A DNA stretch of 64,000 nucleotides from Pedobacter sp. ok626. GTDB taxonomy: Bacteria; Bacteroidota; Bacteroidia; Sphingobacteriales; Sphingobacteriaceae. The number at the start of each line of letters is the position of its first letter. Positions within the stretch are counted from its first letter, which is position 1. Below, piece by piece: positions 35,650 to 44,564 of the stretch. Location of the stretch: contig NZ_FNEX01000011.1 in NCBI RefSeq assembly GCF_900100435.1, forward strand, positions 124,001 to 188,000, in the 5' to 3' direction. The notes under the pieces were generated by a model. It worked only from the letters and a program-made list of their open reading frames with translations, searched no databases and was not told the DNA's origin. The translations under genes were made by a program, and so were the position numbers.

Positions 35650-37224
35650 ATGTCAATACGATCTCTCTTTGTTTTTATAGCCTTTATCAGCATTTTTAAC
35701 AGCAGTTACGCTCAGGAAAGCAAAAATGTTTTTAAAGGGTATCCTGTTATTGCACATTCAGATACGCTGTTTTTGGTTAAAAATAAGTTGGGCTCTTTGT
35801 CTGCCGCAGAAAGGGCTGAAAGAACCTCTACAAAAGTAGTCGCGCTGTCAGAAGACTTGCTTTTTGTGCCAGATTCGTTAATTACAGTAAAAGATTCGGC
35901 ACTAATAGATATTGCTTACAAAGGGGATGTGTTGCTAAGTTTGTCGAAAGCTGATGCAGATTCGGTAAAGATGGATAGGGAAGTGATGGCTAAGGCTTAT
36001 CGTGATATTGTTGCAGAGAATATAAATACCTATAAAAAGGAGACCGATGTTACAGAGTTATTAAAACGGGCTGGATTGGGCTTGCTTATCATTGCCATTA
36101 TGGTGATGTGTATTTATTTCCTAAATAAGTATTCGAACAGGTTCAATGCCTGGTTACGTGTTAAGCTTCATGCAAAGATTTCAGGCTTTAAGATTAAAAA
36201 CTATGAGTTAATTAACTCTAAAAATGAACTCCTCCTGATTCGAAAGGTATTGAACCTGATTAAGATAGTTGTGATATTTATTCTGGTCTACCTAACGCTG
36301 CCTATTGTATTTAGGCTTTTTCCATGGACTAAGCCCTGGAGTGACAGTTTGATTGGATTTGTGCTTAATCCATTAAAAAATATATCGAGTGCAATAATCA
36401 ATTTCATTCCTGATTTAATTACGATTGGAGTCATCGTTATTGTTTTTCATTATATAAAAAAGATGGTTCGGTTTTTCTCTAATGAGATTGCAGCTGAGCG
36501 GTTAAAGATCAATGGGTTTTATCCAGATTGGGCCAAGCCAACTTATAACATTGTGAAGATCATTCTAAATGCATTTATGATCGTGGTGATCTGGCCATTT
36601 ATTCCAGGTTCAAATTCCGAAATATTTAAAGGTGTTTCTGTATTTTTGGGAGTTTTGATTTCATTTGGCTCTTCATCTGCCATTAGTAATGGTGTGGCTG
36701 GAATGGTCATTACCTATATGCGCCCATTTAAGATTGGTGATGTGGTTAAGATTGGGGATACAACGGGAGCTGTCCAGGAAAAATCGTTGTTGGTAACTCG
36801 TGTTTTAACCTTTAAAAACGAGGTGATCACGATCCCAAATAGTGCAATTTTAACCGGAAATACAGTGAATTATAGCAGTCTGGCTGCACAGGATGGTTTA
36901 ATTGTTCATACTACAGTAACCTTGGGCTATGATATTCCCTGGGCTACAGCGCACGAGCTGCTAATCAGTGCTGCGCTAGCCTCAGAGGGGGTAGTTAAAG
37001 AAAAACAACCTTTTGTATTGCAAACAGGATTAGAAGATTGGTATGTGTCTTACCAATTGAACGCTTATATCAGTAATCCTAAAAGGATGCCAGCCATTTA
37101 TTCCGAAATTCATAAGAATATTCATATCGCATTTGATGCAGCCGGTGTAGAGATTATGTCGCCGCATTATCAGGCGATCAGAGATGGAAATGCGAGCACG
37201 GTTGTGAGTCCTGAAAAATCATAA
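35650..37224 (+). CDS. MscS-family mechanosensitive ion channel with N-terminal periplasmic extension
   Basis: 524 residues from the ATG at 35650; the ORF-extending ATG at 35620 lies within pdxJ. A signal peptide ends near SSYAQE, followed by a periplasmic segment of about 120 residues, then helices near 140-160, 200-220, 245-280 and 300-330. The MscS pore/beta region is clear at GSSSAISNGVAGMVITYMRP with FKIGDVVKIGDTTGAV and EVITIPNSAIL, followed by the C-terminal alpha/beta vestibule. It relieves osmotic pressure in the inner membrane. One base separates it from the next gene, so they form an operon. Confidence 0.92.
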   Translation: MSIRSLFVFIAFISIFNSSYAQESKNVFKGYPVIAHSDTLFLVKNKLGSLSAAERAERTSTKVVALSEDLLFVPDSLITVKDSALIDIAYKGDVLLSLSKADADSVKMDREVMAKAYRDIVAENINTYKKETDVTELLKRAGLGLLIIAIMVMCIYFLNKYSNRFNAWLRVKLHAKISGFKIKNYELINSKNELLLIRKVLNLIKIVVIFILVYLTLPIVFRLFPWTKPWSDSLIGFVLNPLKNISSAIINFIPDLITIGVIVIVFHYIKKMVRFFSNEIAAERLKINGFYPDWAKPTYNIVKIILNAFMIVVIWPFIPGSNSEIFKGVSVFLGVLISFGSSSAISNGVAGMVITYMRPFKIGDVVKIGDTTGAVQEKSLLVTRVLTFKNEVITIPNSAILTGNTVNYSSLAAQDGLIVHTTVTLGYDIPWATAHELLISAALASEGVVKEKQPFVLQTGLEDWYVSYQLNAYISNPKRMPAIYSEIHKNIHIAFDAAGVEIMSPHYQAIRDGNASTVVSPEKS

Positions 37225-37225
37225 A

Positions 37226-38218
37226 ATGAAAAATATAAGCGATAAGGCAGTCAGTCTGCTTAGTTTCATTGGTTTAACTTTTTTCTTAGCTGTACCAGGC
37301 TTCGCACAAGTAAGTGTTGCGAATTACACTAGGTATTTTGCTGTAGTTAAATATGAAAATAAGACGCAGTTGGTGTTGCGTAAGTTTAAAAGAGATGATG
37401 TTGATTCCTTTTTGATTGTTGATCCTAATGAACTTACGACAGAAATAATTCCAGATGATCGGGTAAGTCCAAAAGCGCTAACCTGGAAGGAGGCACTTAA
37501 TTATTTTAGCGATTCGCCATATGCGAAGACCATAAACGATGCAAGGCAATTATCCGGGAGTTTGCAAGATGCCGGGATCATTCATGGCTTTCCGAAAGAA
37601 AAGGGGATCACACTTACGATCGACCTTTGCCCCTCTCATAAACCGCTGGATAGGATTATTTTCAGCTCATTGATTACAGAGTTTCAGCGAACAGAAAAAC
37701 CTGTTCCTGTGGCTATATCGATTACAGGAAGATGGATGCTGACCCATAGTAATGATTTGAAGTGGTTGAAAGAGCTCGTCCGTTCGGGGGATATTGACAT
37801 TACCTGGGTAAATCATTCTTACAATCATCGGGTAAGTGCCAAGGCCCCACTTAAAACGAACTTTCTATTGGAGCCAGGAACCGATCTTAATTTTGAAATA
37901 CTGGGGACAGAAATTGCAATGATCCAGCAAGGGTTGCTGCCCTCTATCTTTTTTCGTTTTCCAGGTTTGGTCTCTGATCAGCAAGTGGTGACTAAATTGC
38001 TTTCTTATGGAATTATTCCCGTAGGTAGTGACGCCTGGTTGGCAAAAGGACAGACTGCCAATTCTGGCAGTATCGTTTTGATTCATGGCAATGGAAACGA
38101 GCCTCTAGGCGTGAAAGACTTTATTCAGCTGTTGAAAAATAAACAAGCCGCGGTTAAAGGTAAGCAGTGGCTGTTATACGATTTAAGTGAAAGCATTGAG
38201 GATGAGTTTGAGAAATAA
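37226..38218 (+). CDS. Divergent NodB-like polysaccharide deacetylase homologue, secreted
   Basis: 330 residues with a signal peptide (cleavage near GFAQV). The NodB fold is suggested by motif 1 TIDLCPSH (D133), motif 2 HSYNH (H197, H201), motif 3 FFRFPG, and motif 5 VLIHGNG. In active enzymes motif 1 is TFDD, where the second Asp binds metal; here that residue is Leu134, so activity may be altered or lost. An N-terminal region of about 125 residues before the fold is unassigned. It follows the MscS gene by one base. Cell-wall or exopolysaccharide deacetylation would fit an envelope-stress pairing, as inference. Confidence 0.7.
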   Translation: MKNISDKAVSLLSFIGLTFFLAVPGFAQVSVANYTRYFAVVKYENKTQLVLRKFKRDDVDSFLIVDPNELTTEIIPDDRVSPKALTWKEALNYFSDSPYAKTINDARQLSGSLQDAGIIHGFPKEKGITLTIDLCPSHKPLDRIIFSSLITEFQRTEKPVPVAISITGRWMLTHSNDLKWLKELVRSGDIDITWVNHSYNHRVSAKAPLKTNFLLEPGTDLNFEILGTEIAMIQQGLLPSIFFRFPGLVSDQQVVTKLLSYGIIPVGSDAWLAKGQTANSGSIVLIHGNGNEPLGVKDFIQLLKNKQAAVKGKQWLLYDLSESIEDEFEK

Positions 38219-38237
38219 ACGTTTTCGGATTTAATGC

Positions 38238-38274
38238 AAAAAGGGATGCAATTCTAAAACTGCATCCCTTTTCT
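38238..38274. terminator. Bidirectional terminator between the NodB-like gene and ahcY
   Basis: A 12-bp stem (38239-38250 with 38261-38272) with a 10-base loop; the minus strand continues into five T and the plus strand into a T-rich tract. It lies between convergent genes. Confidence 0.8.
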
Positions 38275-38306
38275 ATTTTTAACAGATTTTGTATCTGTTG
38301 TTGTGA

Positions 38307-39623
38307 TTAGTATCTGTAAGCTTCTGGCTTGAATGGACCTTCAACAGGAACACCAATATAATCAGCTTGGTGTTGATCTAAAACATCAAGTTCTACACCA
38401 ATTTTAGCCAAGTGTAAACGTGCTACTTTCTCATCTAAATATTTAGGAAGAACATAAACTTTGTTCTCATATTTATCTGTGTTAGTCCAAAGTTCTAATT
38501 GAGCTAGAGTTTGGTTTGTAAATGAGTTAGACATTACAAAACTAGGGTGACCAGTTGCGCAACCTAAGTTTACCAAGCGACCTTCAGCCAACAAGATGAT
38601 GTCTTTACCATCAATTGTATATTTATCAACCTGAGGTTTGATCTCTACTTTAGTATCGCCATAGTTTTTGTTTAACCAAGCTACATCAATCTCATTGTCG
38701 AAGTGACCGATGTTACAAACGATCGCTTTATCTTTCATAGATTTAAAATGCTCAGCACGAACGATATCACAGTTACCAGTAGTGGTTACAATGATGTCAG
38801 CTTCTTTTACTGCTGTGGCGAATTTTTTAACTTCATAACCTTCCATTGCAGCTTGTAATGCACAGATCGGATCAATTTCTGAAACGATTACACGTACACC
38901 TTGCGAGCTTAAAGATTCAGCAGAACCTTTACCCACATCACCGTAACCAGCAACAACAGCAACTTTACCAGCCATCATTACGTCGGTAGCGCGACGGATC
39001 GCATCAACTAACGACTCACGGCAGCCATATTTGTTATCAAATTTAGATTTAGTAACTGAATCGTTTACATTGATAGCAGGTAAATGCAAAGTGCCATTTT
39101 TCATGCGCTCATATAAACGGTGTACACCTGTAGTTGTCTCTTCAGACAAACCTTTGATTGCTGGAATCAATTCAGGGAATCTATCAAATACCATGTTAGT
39201 CAAATCACCGCCATCATCTAAGATCATGTTTAGTGGCTGACGCTCAGGGCCGAAATGTAAAGTTTGTTCGATACACCAGTCAAAGCTCTCTTCATCTAAA
39301 CCTTTCCAGGCATAAACCTGAATACCTGCAGCAGCAATCGCAGCAGCAGCGTGGTCTTGTGTTGAGAAAATGTTGCAAGATGACCAGGTCACTTCTGCAC
39401 CAAGTTCTACTAATGTTTCAATTAAAACCGCAGTCTGGATGGTCATGTGTAAACATCCTGCAATGCGGGCACCTTTTAAGGGTTTTGATGGTCCGAATTC
39501 TTCACGTAATGACATTAAGCCCGGCATTTCTGCCTCTGCCAGTCCGATCTCTTTGCGGCCCCATTCTGCCAGTGAAATGTCCTTAACTTTGTAAGGAACG
39601 TAAGTTGTCTCTACTGATGACAT
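38307..39623 (-). CDS. ahcY: Adenosylhomocysteinase
   Basis: 438 residues matching S-adenosylhomocysteine hydrolase throughout: CLHMTIQTAVLIETL, SSCNIFSTQDHAAAAIA, the NAD site VVAGYGDVGKGSAESL near residue 225, and the C-terminal tail EGPFKPEAYRY that reaches the next subunit's NAD. It splits SAH to adenosine and homocysteine, keeping methylation going. It has its own promoter (39647-39677) and no riboswitch-like structure in the short leader. Confidence 0.98.
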   Translation of the reverse strand: MSSVETTYVPYKVKDISLAEWGRKEIGLAEAEMPGLMSLREEFGPSKPLKGARIAGCLHMTIQTAVLIETLVELGAEVTWSSCNIFSTQDHAAAAIAAAGIQVYAWKGLDEESFDWCIEQTLHFGPERQPLNMILDDGGDLTNMVFDRFPELIPAIKGLSEETTTGVHRLYERMKNGTLHLPAINVNDSVTKSKFDNKYGCRESLVDAIRRATDVMMAGKVAVVAGYGDVGKGSAESLSSQGVRVIVSEIDPICALQAAMEGYEVKKFATAVKEADIIVTTTGNCDIVRAEHFKSMKDKAIVCNIGHFDNEIDVAWLNKNYGDTKVEIKPQVDKYTIDGKDIILLAEGRLVNLGCATGHPSFVMSNSFTNQTLAQLELWTNTDKYENKVYVLPKYLDEKVARLHLAKIGVELDVLDQHQADYIGVPVEGPFKPEAYRY

Positions 39624-39646
39624 ATTGTGTTTGTTTAAATGAAGTG

Positions 39647-39677
39647 CAAAGTTACAGCATTACTTTATCAATAACAA
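39647..39677 (-). promoter_or_regulatory. Promoter of ahcY
   Basis: The minus strand has TTG (39675-39677) within a T-run, 20 bases, then TAACTTTG (39647-39654), an exact TAnnTTTG match. The expected start is near 39641, leaving a leader of about 18 bases. Confidence 0.7.
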
Positions 39678-39775
39678 AAAAGCACCCCTCTAAGGCATAG
39701 TATTGACAATGAGGGTATAAATGGGTAGCGCTAAGTAATTTAATCGTAAAAACTATCTCCTTAAGACGCTACACC

Positions 39776-39806
39776 TTTGATGCTAACTGCGAGTGCTGTA
39801 CATTTG
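39776..39806 (+). promoter_or_regulatory. Promoter of the bacilliredoxin gene
   Basis: TTTG (39776-39779), exactly 19 bases, then TACATTTG (39799-39806). Both boxes match the Bacteroidota consensus perfectly. Transcription should begin near 39812, about 30 bases before the ATG. Confidence 0.75.
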
Positions 39807-39843
39807 TATGTTCAAATAGGAATTATAAAAGTACTTAAAGCAT

Positions 39844-40254
39844 ATGTATCCAGAATATTTAGTAGAACCAATGCGTGCAGAACTTACTAAAGTAGGTTTT
39901 GAAGAATTAAAAACAGCAGAAGACGTTGATAACGCTATCAGTGGTGAAGGAACCGTATTTGTTGTTGTGAACTCTGTATGCGGTTGTGCCGCTGCAAACG
40001 CGCGCCCGGCAGCAAGACTGGCAGCAGCTAATGAAAAACATCCTGATAAACTGGTTACAGTTTTTGCAGGTATGGAAAAAGAAGCAGTAGATAGAGCAAG
40101 AGGTTATATGATGCCTTTTCCTCCTTCATCACCAGCGATGGCCTTATTTAAAGATGGTAAGTTGGTGCATATGATCGAGCGTCATCAGATTGAAGGTCGC
40201 CCGGCGCAAATGATTGCAGATAGCTTGATCGGAGCATTCGATCAGTATTGCTAA
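39844..40254 (+). CDS. BrxA/BrxB (YphP/YqiW) family bacilliredoxin-like thioredoxin-fold protein
   Basis: 136 residues of the DUF1094/YphP family, with the redox motif C46-G-C48 in VVNSVCGCAAANARPAARLA and the C-terminal MPFPPSSPAMALFKDGKLVHMIERHQIEGR. In Bacillus these remove bacillithiol from proteins. Bacteroidota homologues are common, and which low-molecular-weight thiol they use is not read from this sequence. It has a textbook promoter and its own terminator, so it is a single-gene unit divergent from ahcY. Confidence 0.92.
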   Translation: MYPEYLVEPMRAELTKVGFEELKTAEDVDNAISGEGTVFVVVNSVCGCAAANARPAARLAAANEKHPDKLVTVFAGMEKEAVDRARGYMMPFPPSSPAMALFKDGKLVHMIERHQIEGRPAQMIADSLIGAFDQYC

Positions 40255-40278
40255 TCGTTTAAACGAAAGATTTTATTC

Positions 40279-40309
40279 AAAGGGCTATCCGATATGATGG
40301 CCCTTTTTT
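40279..40309 (+). terminator. Terminator of the bacilliredoxin gene
   Basis: A stem of about 10 bp (AAGGGCTATC with GATGGCCCTT, one G-U) with a 6-base loop and six T, just before the stop of the convergent kinase gene. Confidence 0.75.
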
Positions 40310-40311
40310 AT

Positions 40312-42672
40312 TTAGTAAGAAAGATGATGTAAAACCTTCCTGTATAATTCATCAGGTAAAAACGGTTTGATCACGATGTCATCAATCCCAGCTTCTGCTA
40401 CCCTTAACTCTATCTCTTCAGGCAAGTTGGCCGTAAGTGCAATAATAGGGATGATAACTCCGTTTTGACGCATTTTAGCGCTAGATTTATAACCATCCAT
40501 TACCGGCATATGTAGATCCATCAATATCAATCGATGTTTATTTACATCTAGCTTGTCTAATGCTTCTTGTCCATTTAATGCTACGTCTATGGTTGCACCC
40601 CAGCGTTCCAGATATCTTTGCGCTACAAGTACATTCATCAGATTATCTTCTACCAATAAGATATGAATACCAGTAAGCAATTGATCACTCTCATTGGGTA
40701 GTTGTTCCTGTTTGTTAAGCTCTAATGATTTTAAGCTCTTGTCAAAAGTTTGTACAAAATAAAATGTAGATCCTTTACCTTCACAACTAATCAGGTTTAG
40801 GGAGGAGTTTTGAAGTTCTAATATGCGTTTACAGATAGATAATCCCAGGCCAGTTCCGCCAAAACCTCTGGATGTCGAAGAATCGGCCTGAGTAAACCTT
40901 TCAAAAATAAGACGTTGCTTATCCTTTGAGATGCCTATACCCGTATCTGTAACTTCAATGTTTAAGGTTATAGTTTCATCTGTTTGCGCGATCACCTTTA
41001 GACCTACCTGTACAAAACCCTGATTTGTAAATTTGATAGCGTTGTGGACCAGGTTGGTAATCACTTGAGATAGACGGGTAGGATCACCCAGTAATTTGTG
41101 CTTAAGTGTTTTGTCAACATTTAGGGTCAAACCAATGCCTTTGTCGTTCGCTGCCCCCTGTAATCCTGAAACAATATTCCCTGCAATTGAAGATACATCC
41201 ATCTCAATGTGCTCAAAGGAGACTTTTCCTGCTTCAATTTTATTGAGGTCTAAAATATCATTTACTATAGAGAGCAGATTGTTTGCAGAGAAAAGCATGA
41301 CATCCAGTTGTTCCTTTTGGTCATTTCTGGGCGCGTTTTTTAAGAGCAAGTGACTCATCCCAATAACTGCATTTAAAGGAGTTCTGATTTCATGGCTCAT
41401 CGTACTCAAAAACTCACTTTTTGCTTTTAATCCTTGCTCTGCTTCAACTCTCGCTTTTTTCAGCTCAAATGATACCCTATGTGAAAGTATGAGCGATTGA
41501 AGAAAGAAAAAGCTGATATAAAAAAGAAAACTAAGAAATTGAAACTGTGGAATAAAAGACCAGTAATGAAGCAAGGATATAGCGAAGACTGGCATCAGTG
41601 CAAATGAACTCATCAATGTGTAAATCGCGCCGGGCCTTTTTCTGATATAGGCCAATGTATATACGTATGGTACATAAACCAGACAGAATAGCATTACTGC
41701 CAGAAAGGGGTTCATTAATTGTGTAAAATATATAGGTGCTAAAAAAAGTGCAGCTAAAGAAAAACCAAAACAGAGCAAGCAGATACTTTTTATAACACCC
41801 CTATTAATATCAGCCGGATAGAGATAACGTGTGTACAAGGCGAATAGCCCTATTCCTAAAAATAGGGCTAAATACTCAAGTCGTGTGGTTAAATACCAGC
41901 TTAGATTAGGCAAAATCGTATGGAGTACATAGTTGTCAATTCCGATAATTCTGTAGCTATAAACTATAGAGAACAAGGAGAACAATAGAATCGCTTTATC
42001 TCTATTGCCCATTAAATAAAGCCCGAGAAAGAAAAAACCGCCCATAATCAAACAGCCGGTTAGTAATAGATCAATAGCTTCAGACTGCTTTCTTTTTAAA
42101 ATAATGTCTTCTTTTTTGCCGATCCACATCGTTTTTTTAATACCCCCCTTACTATGGGTGAAGTTTGCTACCTGTAGCAATAGGGTTAGGCTATCCGTAT
42201 TGCGAGGTAGCTCTATTGTTCTGTACTCCCAATAAGGAACAAAGTCTTTGGCAGTTGTACTAACATGCCCATTTGATGCCATTTGATATCCATTGACAAA
42301 CACGCGGTAGGCACTGTAAGCTTCGGGCATTGCAATTCTTAAAGGGATATCAGTTTTAGGAAGCAGAACAATCAGCTTGTAAGTCGCAAAGCCTTTAGCA
42401 GGATAGCTTTTGCCATTTATTTTGTCTGTCCACCTAAAGGGAAAATCTACCAACTTTCCCGGGCTTAACTCAGGTTTACCAGGTGTTAAAAGTTGATTCC
42501 AGTAGAATAACCATTCACCATTAAGTGCTATTTGATGGTTTAACAATTGATCGCGAAGGTCTATAATGCCATTTTTCGCAATGGGAACTATTGCTTCAGA
42601 TTTTGCAAAAACGGAACTTGAGAAGCAGTAAAGTACCAGTAGTGTGCTATATATATACTTTTTTATCTTCAA
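40312..42672 (-). CDS. Hybrid sensor histidine kinase/response regulator with 7TMR-DISM sensor
   Basis: 786 residues: signal peptide; an extracellular jelly-roll (7TMR-DISMED-like) at about 30-190; seven membrane helices at about 200-385; a short coiled linker; HisKA with H427 in FLSTMSHEIRTPLN; HATPase_c with NLVHNAIKFTN, DTGIGI and GGTGLGLSI; and a C-terminal receiver with D719 in LILMDLHMPVMDG. The sensor type is thought to detect carbohydrates or other small ligands. There is no DNA-binding output and no regulator next to it, so the phosphate probably passes to an unlinked protein. It is a single-gene unit. Confidence 0.94.
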   Translation of the reverse strand: MKIKKYIYSTLLVLYCFSSSVFAKSEAIVPIAKNGIIDLRDQLLNHQIALNGEWLFYWNQLLTPGKPELSPGKLVDFPFRWTDKINGKSYPAKGFATYKLIVLLPKTDIPLRIAMPEAYSAYRVFVNGYQMASNGHVSTTAKDFVPYWEYRTIELPRNTDSLTLLLQVANFTHSKGGIKKTMWIGKKEDIILKRKQSEAIDLLLTGCLIMGGFFFLGLYLMGNRDKAILLFSLFSIVYSYRIIGIDNYVLHTILPNLSWYLTTRLEYLALFLGIGLFALYTRYLYPADINRGVIKSICLLCFGFSLAALFLAPIYFTQLMNPFLAVMLFCLVYVPYVYTLAYIRKRPGAIYTLMSSFALMPVFAISLLHYWSFIPQFQFLSFLFYISFFFLQSLILSHRVSFELKKARVEAEQGLKAKSEFLSTMSHEIRTPLNAVIGMSHLLLKNAPRNDQKEQLDVMLFSANNLLSIVNDILDLNKIEAGKVSFEHIEMDVSSIAGNIVSGLQGAANDKGIGLTLNVDKTLKHKLLGDPTRLSQVITNLVHNAIKFTNQGFVQVGLKVIAQTDETITLNIEVTDTGIGISKDKQRLIFERFTQADSSTSRGFGGTGLGLSICKRILELQNSSLNLISCEGKGSTFYFVQTFDKSLKSLELNKQEQLPNESDQLLTGIHILLVEDNLMNVLVAQRYLERWGATIDVALNGQEALDKLDVNKHRLILMDLHMPVMDGYKSSAKMRQNGVIIPIIALTANLPEEIELRVAEAGIDDIVIKPFLPDELYRKVLHHLSY

Positions 42673-42774
42673 AAGAATTATTGAAATGATTAATTAATGA
42701 TGTTGGATTAATTAGTTAACGATTTTAATTTTTGCGCTAATATAGGGGTAATTCAGAAAGTTATGGGAATCAAA

Positions 42775-43566
42775 TTAGAAATCCTTATTTAGCAGCTTTT
42801 CAAGTTCTCCGAATGAGACATTCATTCTTACTCTTCCTTGTTTTGCGTAGGCGATTTCCCCGGTTTCTTCCGAGATAATAACCGCAACCGCATCTGTGGT
42901 TTCTGATACGCCGATACCGGCACGGTGACGTAGACCAAATTGTGGTGGTAGCTTATCGTTGTCGGTTAACGGAAGGATACAGCTCGCGCTCTTAATCTTA
43001 TTCTCCGCAATAACAACGGCCCCATCATGGAGCGGGCTATATTTCTGAAAAATGCTTTCCAGTAAGCGCTTTGATATTTTTGAGTCAATGAGCTCACAGC
43101 TGTTGGCAAAAAGTTGATCGTCGTAAAACTTAACAAATACGATTAGTGCACCTGTTCTCGACTTTTTCATGCTTTTGCAGGCATCAATAATGGGCTTAAT
43201 TCTAATCAGGTTATTTTGTTCGATATTTTTGCTGCCGAATAAATACCCCCACCAGGCCTTGTTTTGCTGCAGAAAGGTGTTTTTCCCTATTAAGAGTAGG
43301 AATCGACGGATTTCCGGCTGAAAGATCACGATCAATGCAATAATTCCTACACTCATAAACTGGTTAAGAATGCTAGACAATAGGTTCATGTGCAGTGCAT
43401 CAACGATCCAATGGATCGCTAGGATAATCACCATGCCCAGTAAAAGATTTACAGCAAGGGTGTTTTTGATGAGGTTGTAAATGTAATATATGATGAGCGC
43501 GACAAGGATTATATCTACTGCATCTGTAATGGTAATCTTTAAGAAATCGAATTCAAGTGTTTTCAA
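42775..43566 (-). CDS. cdaA: Diadenylate cyclase CdaA
   Basis: 263 residues with three N-terminal membrane helices (about 10-90) and a DisA_N catalytic domain. The DGA motif is in SPLHDGAVVI and the RHR motif in FGLRHRAGIGVSE. It makes c-di-AMP from two ATP, a messenger for osmotic and cell-wall balance. It follows folP after 70 bases on the same strand, an arrangement often seen in Bacteroidota, so co-transcription is likely. No CdaR-type regulator is adjacent. Confidence 0.96.
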   Translation of the reverse strand: MKTLEFDFLKITITDAVDIILVALIIYYIYNLIKNTLAVNLLLGMVIILAIHWIVDALHMNLLSSILNQFMSVGIIALIVIFQPEIRRFLLLIGKNTFLQQNKAWWGYLFGSKNIEQNNLIRIKPIIDACKSMKKSRTGALIVFVKFYDDQLFANSCELIDSKISKRLLESIFQKYSPLHDGAVVIAENKIKSASCILPLTDNDKLPPQFGLRHRAGIGVSETTDAVAVIISEETGEIAYAKQGRVRMNVSFGELEKLLNKDF

Positions 43567-43636
43567 TGTGTTTAATTATTGTTTTGCAAAAATGCATCAG
43601 CTTAATTACCGCCAAGTTAGGAATTTTTTAGCCATA

Positions 43637-44494
43637 TTATTGCTGTTGTGTCTTTCCAACCAATGCGATACACTCCGCTGCGGCTTTTACATCGTGAACA
43701 CGTAAAATGTTAACGCCTTTTAGTAAGGCTATGGTATTCAATGTTGTAGTGCCATTTAAAGCCTGTTCAGGGCCTCCTCCTAAAAATTTATAGATCATAG
43801 ATTTTCTCGAAAAGCCGGCAAGAACAGGGAGCTCAAAAATGTTGAGGTCGCTGATGTGCTGCAATAATTCATAATTTTGATCAAGCGTTTTAGAAAAGCC
43901 AAAGCCAGGGTCGAGAATAATGTCTTTTACCCCGAGCTTTTTAAGCTTGTCTATCTTTTCAGAGAAATAGCTGGTCATCTCCAGCATCAGATGGTGGTAG
44001 TTGGTATGCTGCTGCATGGTTTTGGGTGTTCCCTTCATGTGCATAATGATATAAGGAACATTTAAATCAGCTACAGTTTCAAACATAGCCTCATCCATTT
44101 CGCCAGCCGCAATATCGTTTATGATATGTGCTCCGGCTTCAATTGCTGCCCGGGCAACCTTGGCTCGAAAGGTATCTATGGAAAGCAAGGCTTCTGGGAA
44201 AGCCTTACTAATGGCTTCCACACCTGTAACAATTCTGTCTATTTCCTGCTCTTCAGTAACGTCATCAGCACCAGGTCTCGACGAATAGGCCCCAATATCA
44301 ATAAAGCGACCGCCTTCATTTATAATGGTTTCAGCACGCTTCAGCGCCTGTTCAACAGTGCGGATGCGGCTTTCGCTATAAAATGAATCAGAGGTAAGGT
44401 TTAAGATTCCCATCACACAGGGAGTGCTTAAATCAACCAGCTTACCTTTCAGGTTTAGTGTGGTCTTTCGGTTTAAAAATGTATCTTTAGCCAT
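43637..44494 (-). CDS. folP: Dihydropteroate synthase
   Basis: 285 residues with the standard TIM-barrel blocks: GILNLTSDSFY, IDIGAYSSRPGA, SIDTF, INDIAAG, DPGFGFSKT, GFSRKSMI and ILRVHDV. It condenses p-aminobenzoate with the pterin pyrophosphate in folate synthesis and is the sulfonamide target. A TAAGTTTG box at 44505-44512 on the minus strand sits almost on the start codon, so the leader would be very short. cdaA follows. Confidence 0.97.
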   Translation of the reverse strand: MAKDTFLNRKTTLNLKGKLVDLSTPCVMGILNLTSDSFYSESRIRTVEQALKRAETIINEGGRFIDIGAYSSRPGADDVTEEQEIDRIVTGVEAISKAFPEALLSIDTFRAKVARAAIEAGAHIINDIAAGEMDEAMFETVADLNVPYIIMHMKGTPKTMQQHTNYHHLMLEMTSYFSEKIDKLKKLGVKDIILDPGFGFSKTLDQNYELLQHISDLNIFELPVLAGFSRKSMIYKFLGGGPEQALNGTTTLNTIALLKGVNILRVHDVKAAAECIALVGKTQQQ

Positions 44495-44504
44495 TGTTTT
44501 AATA

Positions 44505-44512
44505 CAAACTTA
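44505..44512 (-). promoter_or_regulatory. Candidate -7 box of folP
   Basis: TAAGTTTG on the minus strand, exact TAnnTTTG match, 10 bases before the folP ATG. The -33 region is weak. Confidence 0.4.
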
Positions 44513-44564
44513 GATAAAAAAGATATCGTATTGAAACGGGTTTGAACTTATTATTTTAATTGTT

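Noticed and set aside
39624..39843. SAH or SAM riboswitch before ahcY
   Set aside because: The predicted ahcY leader is about 18 bases long, too short for such an element.
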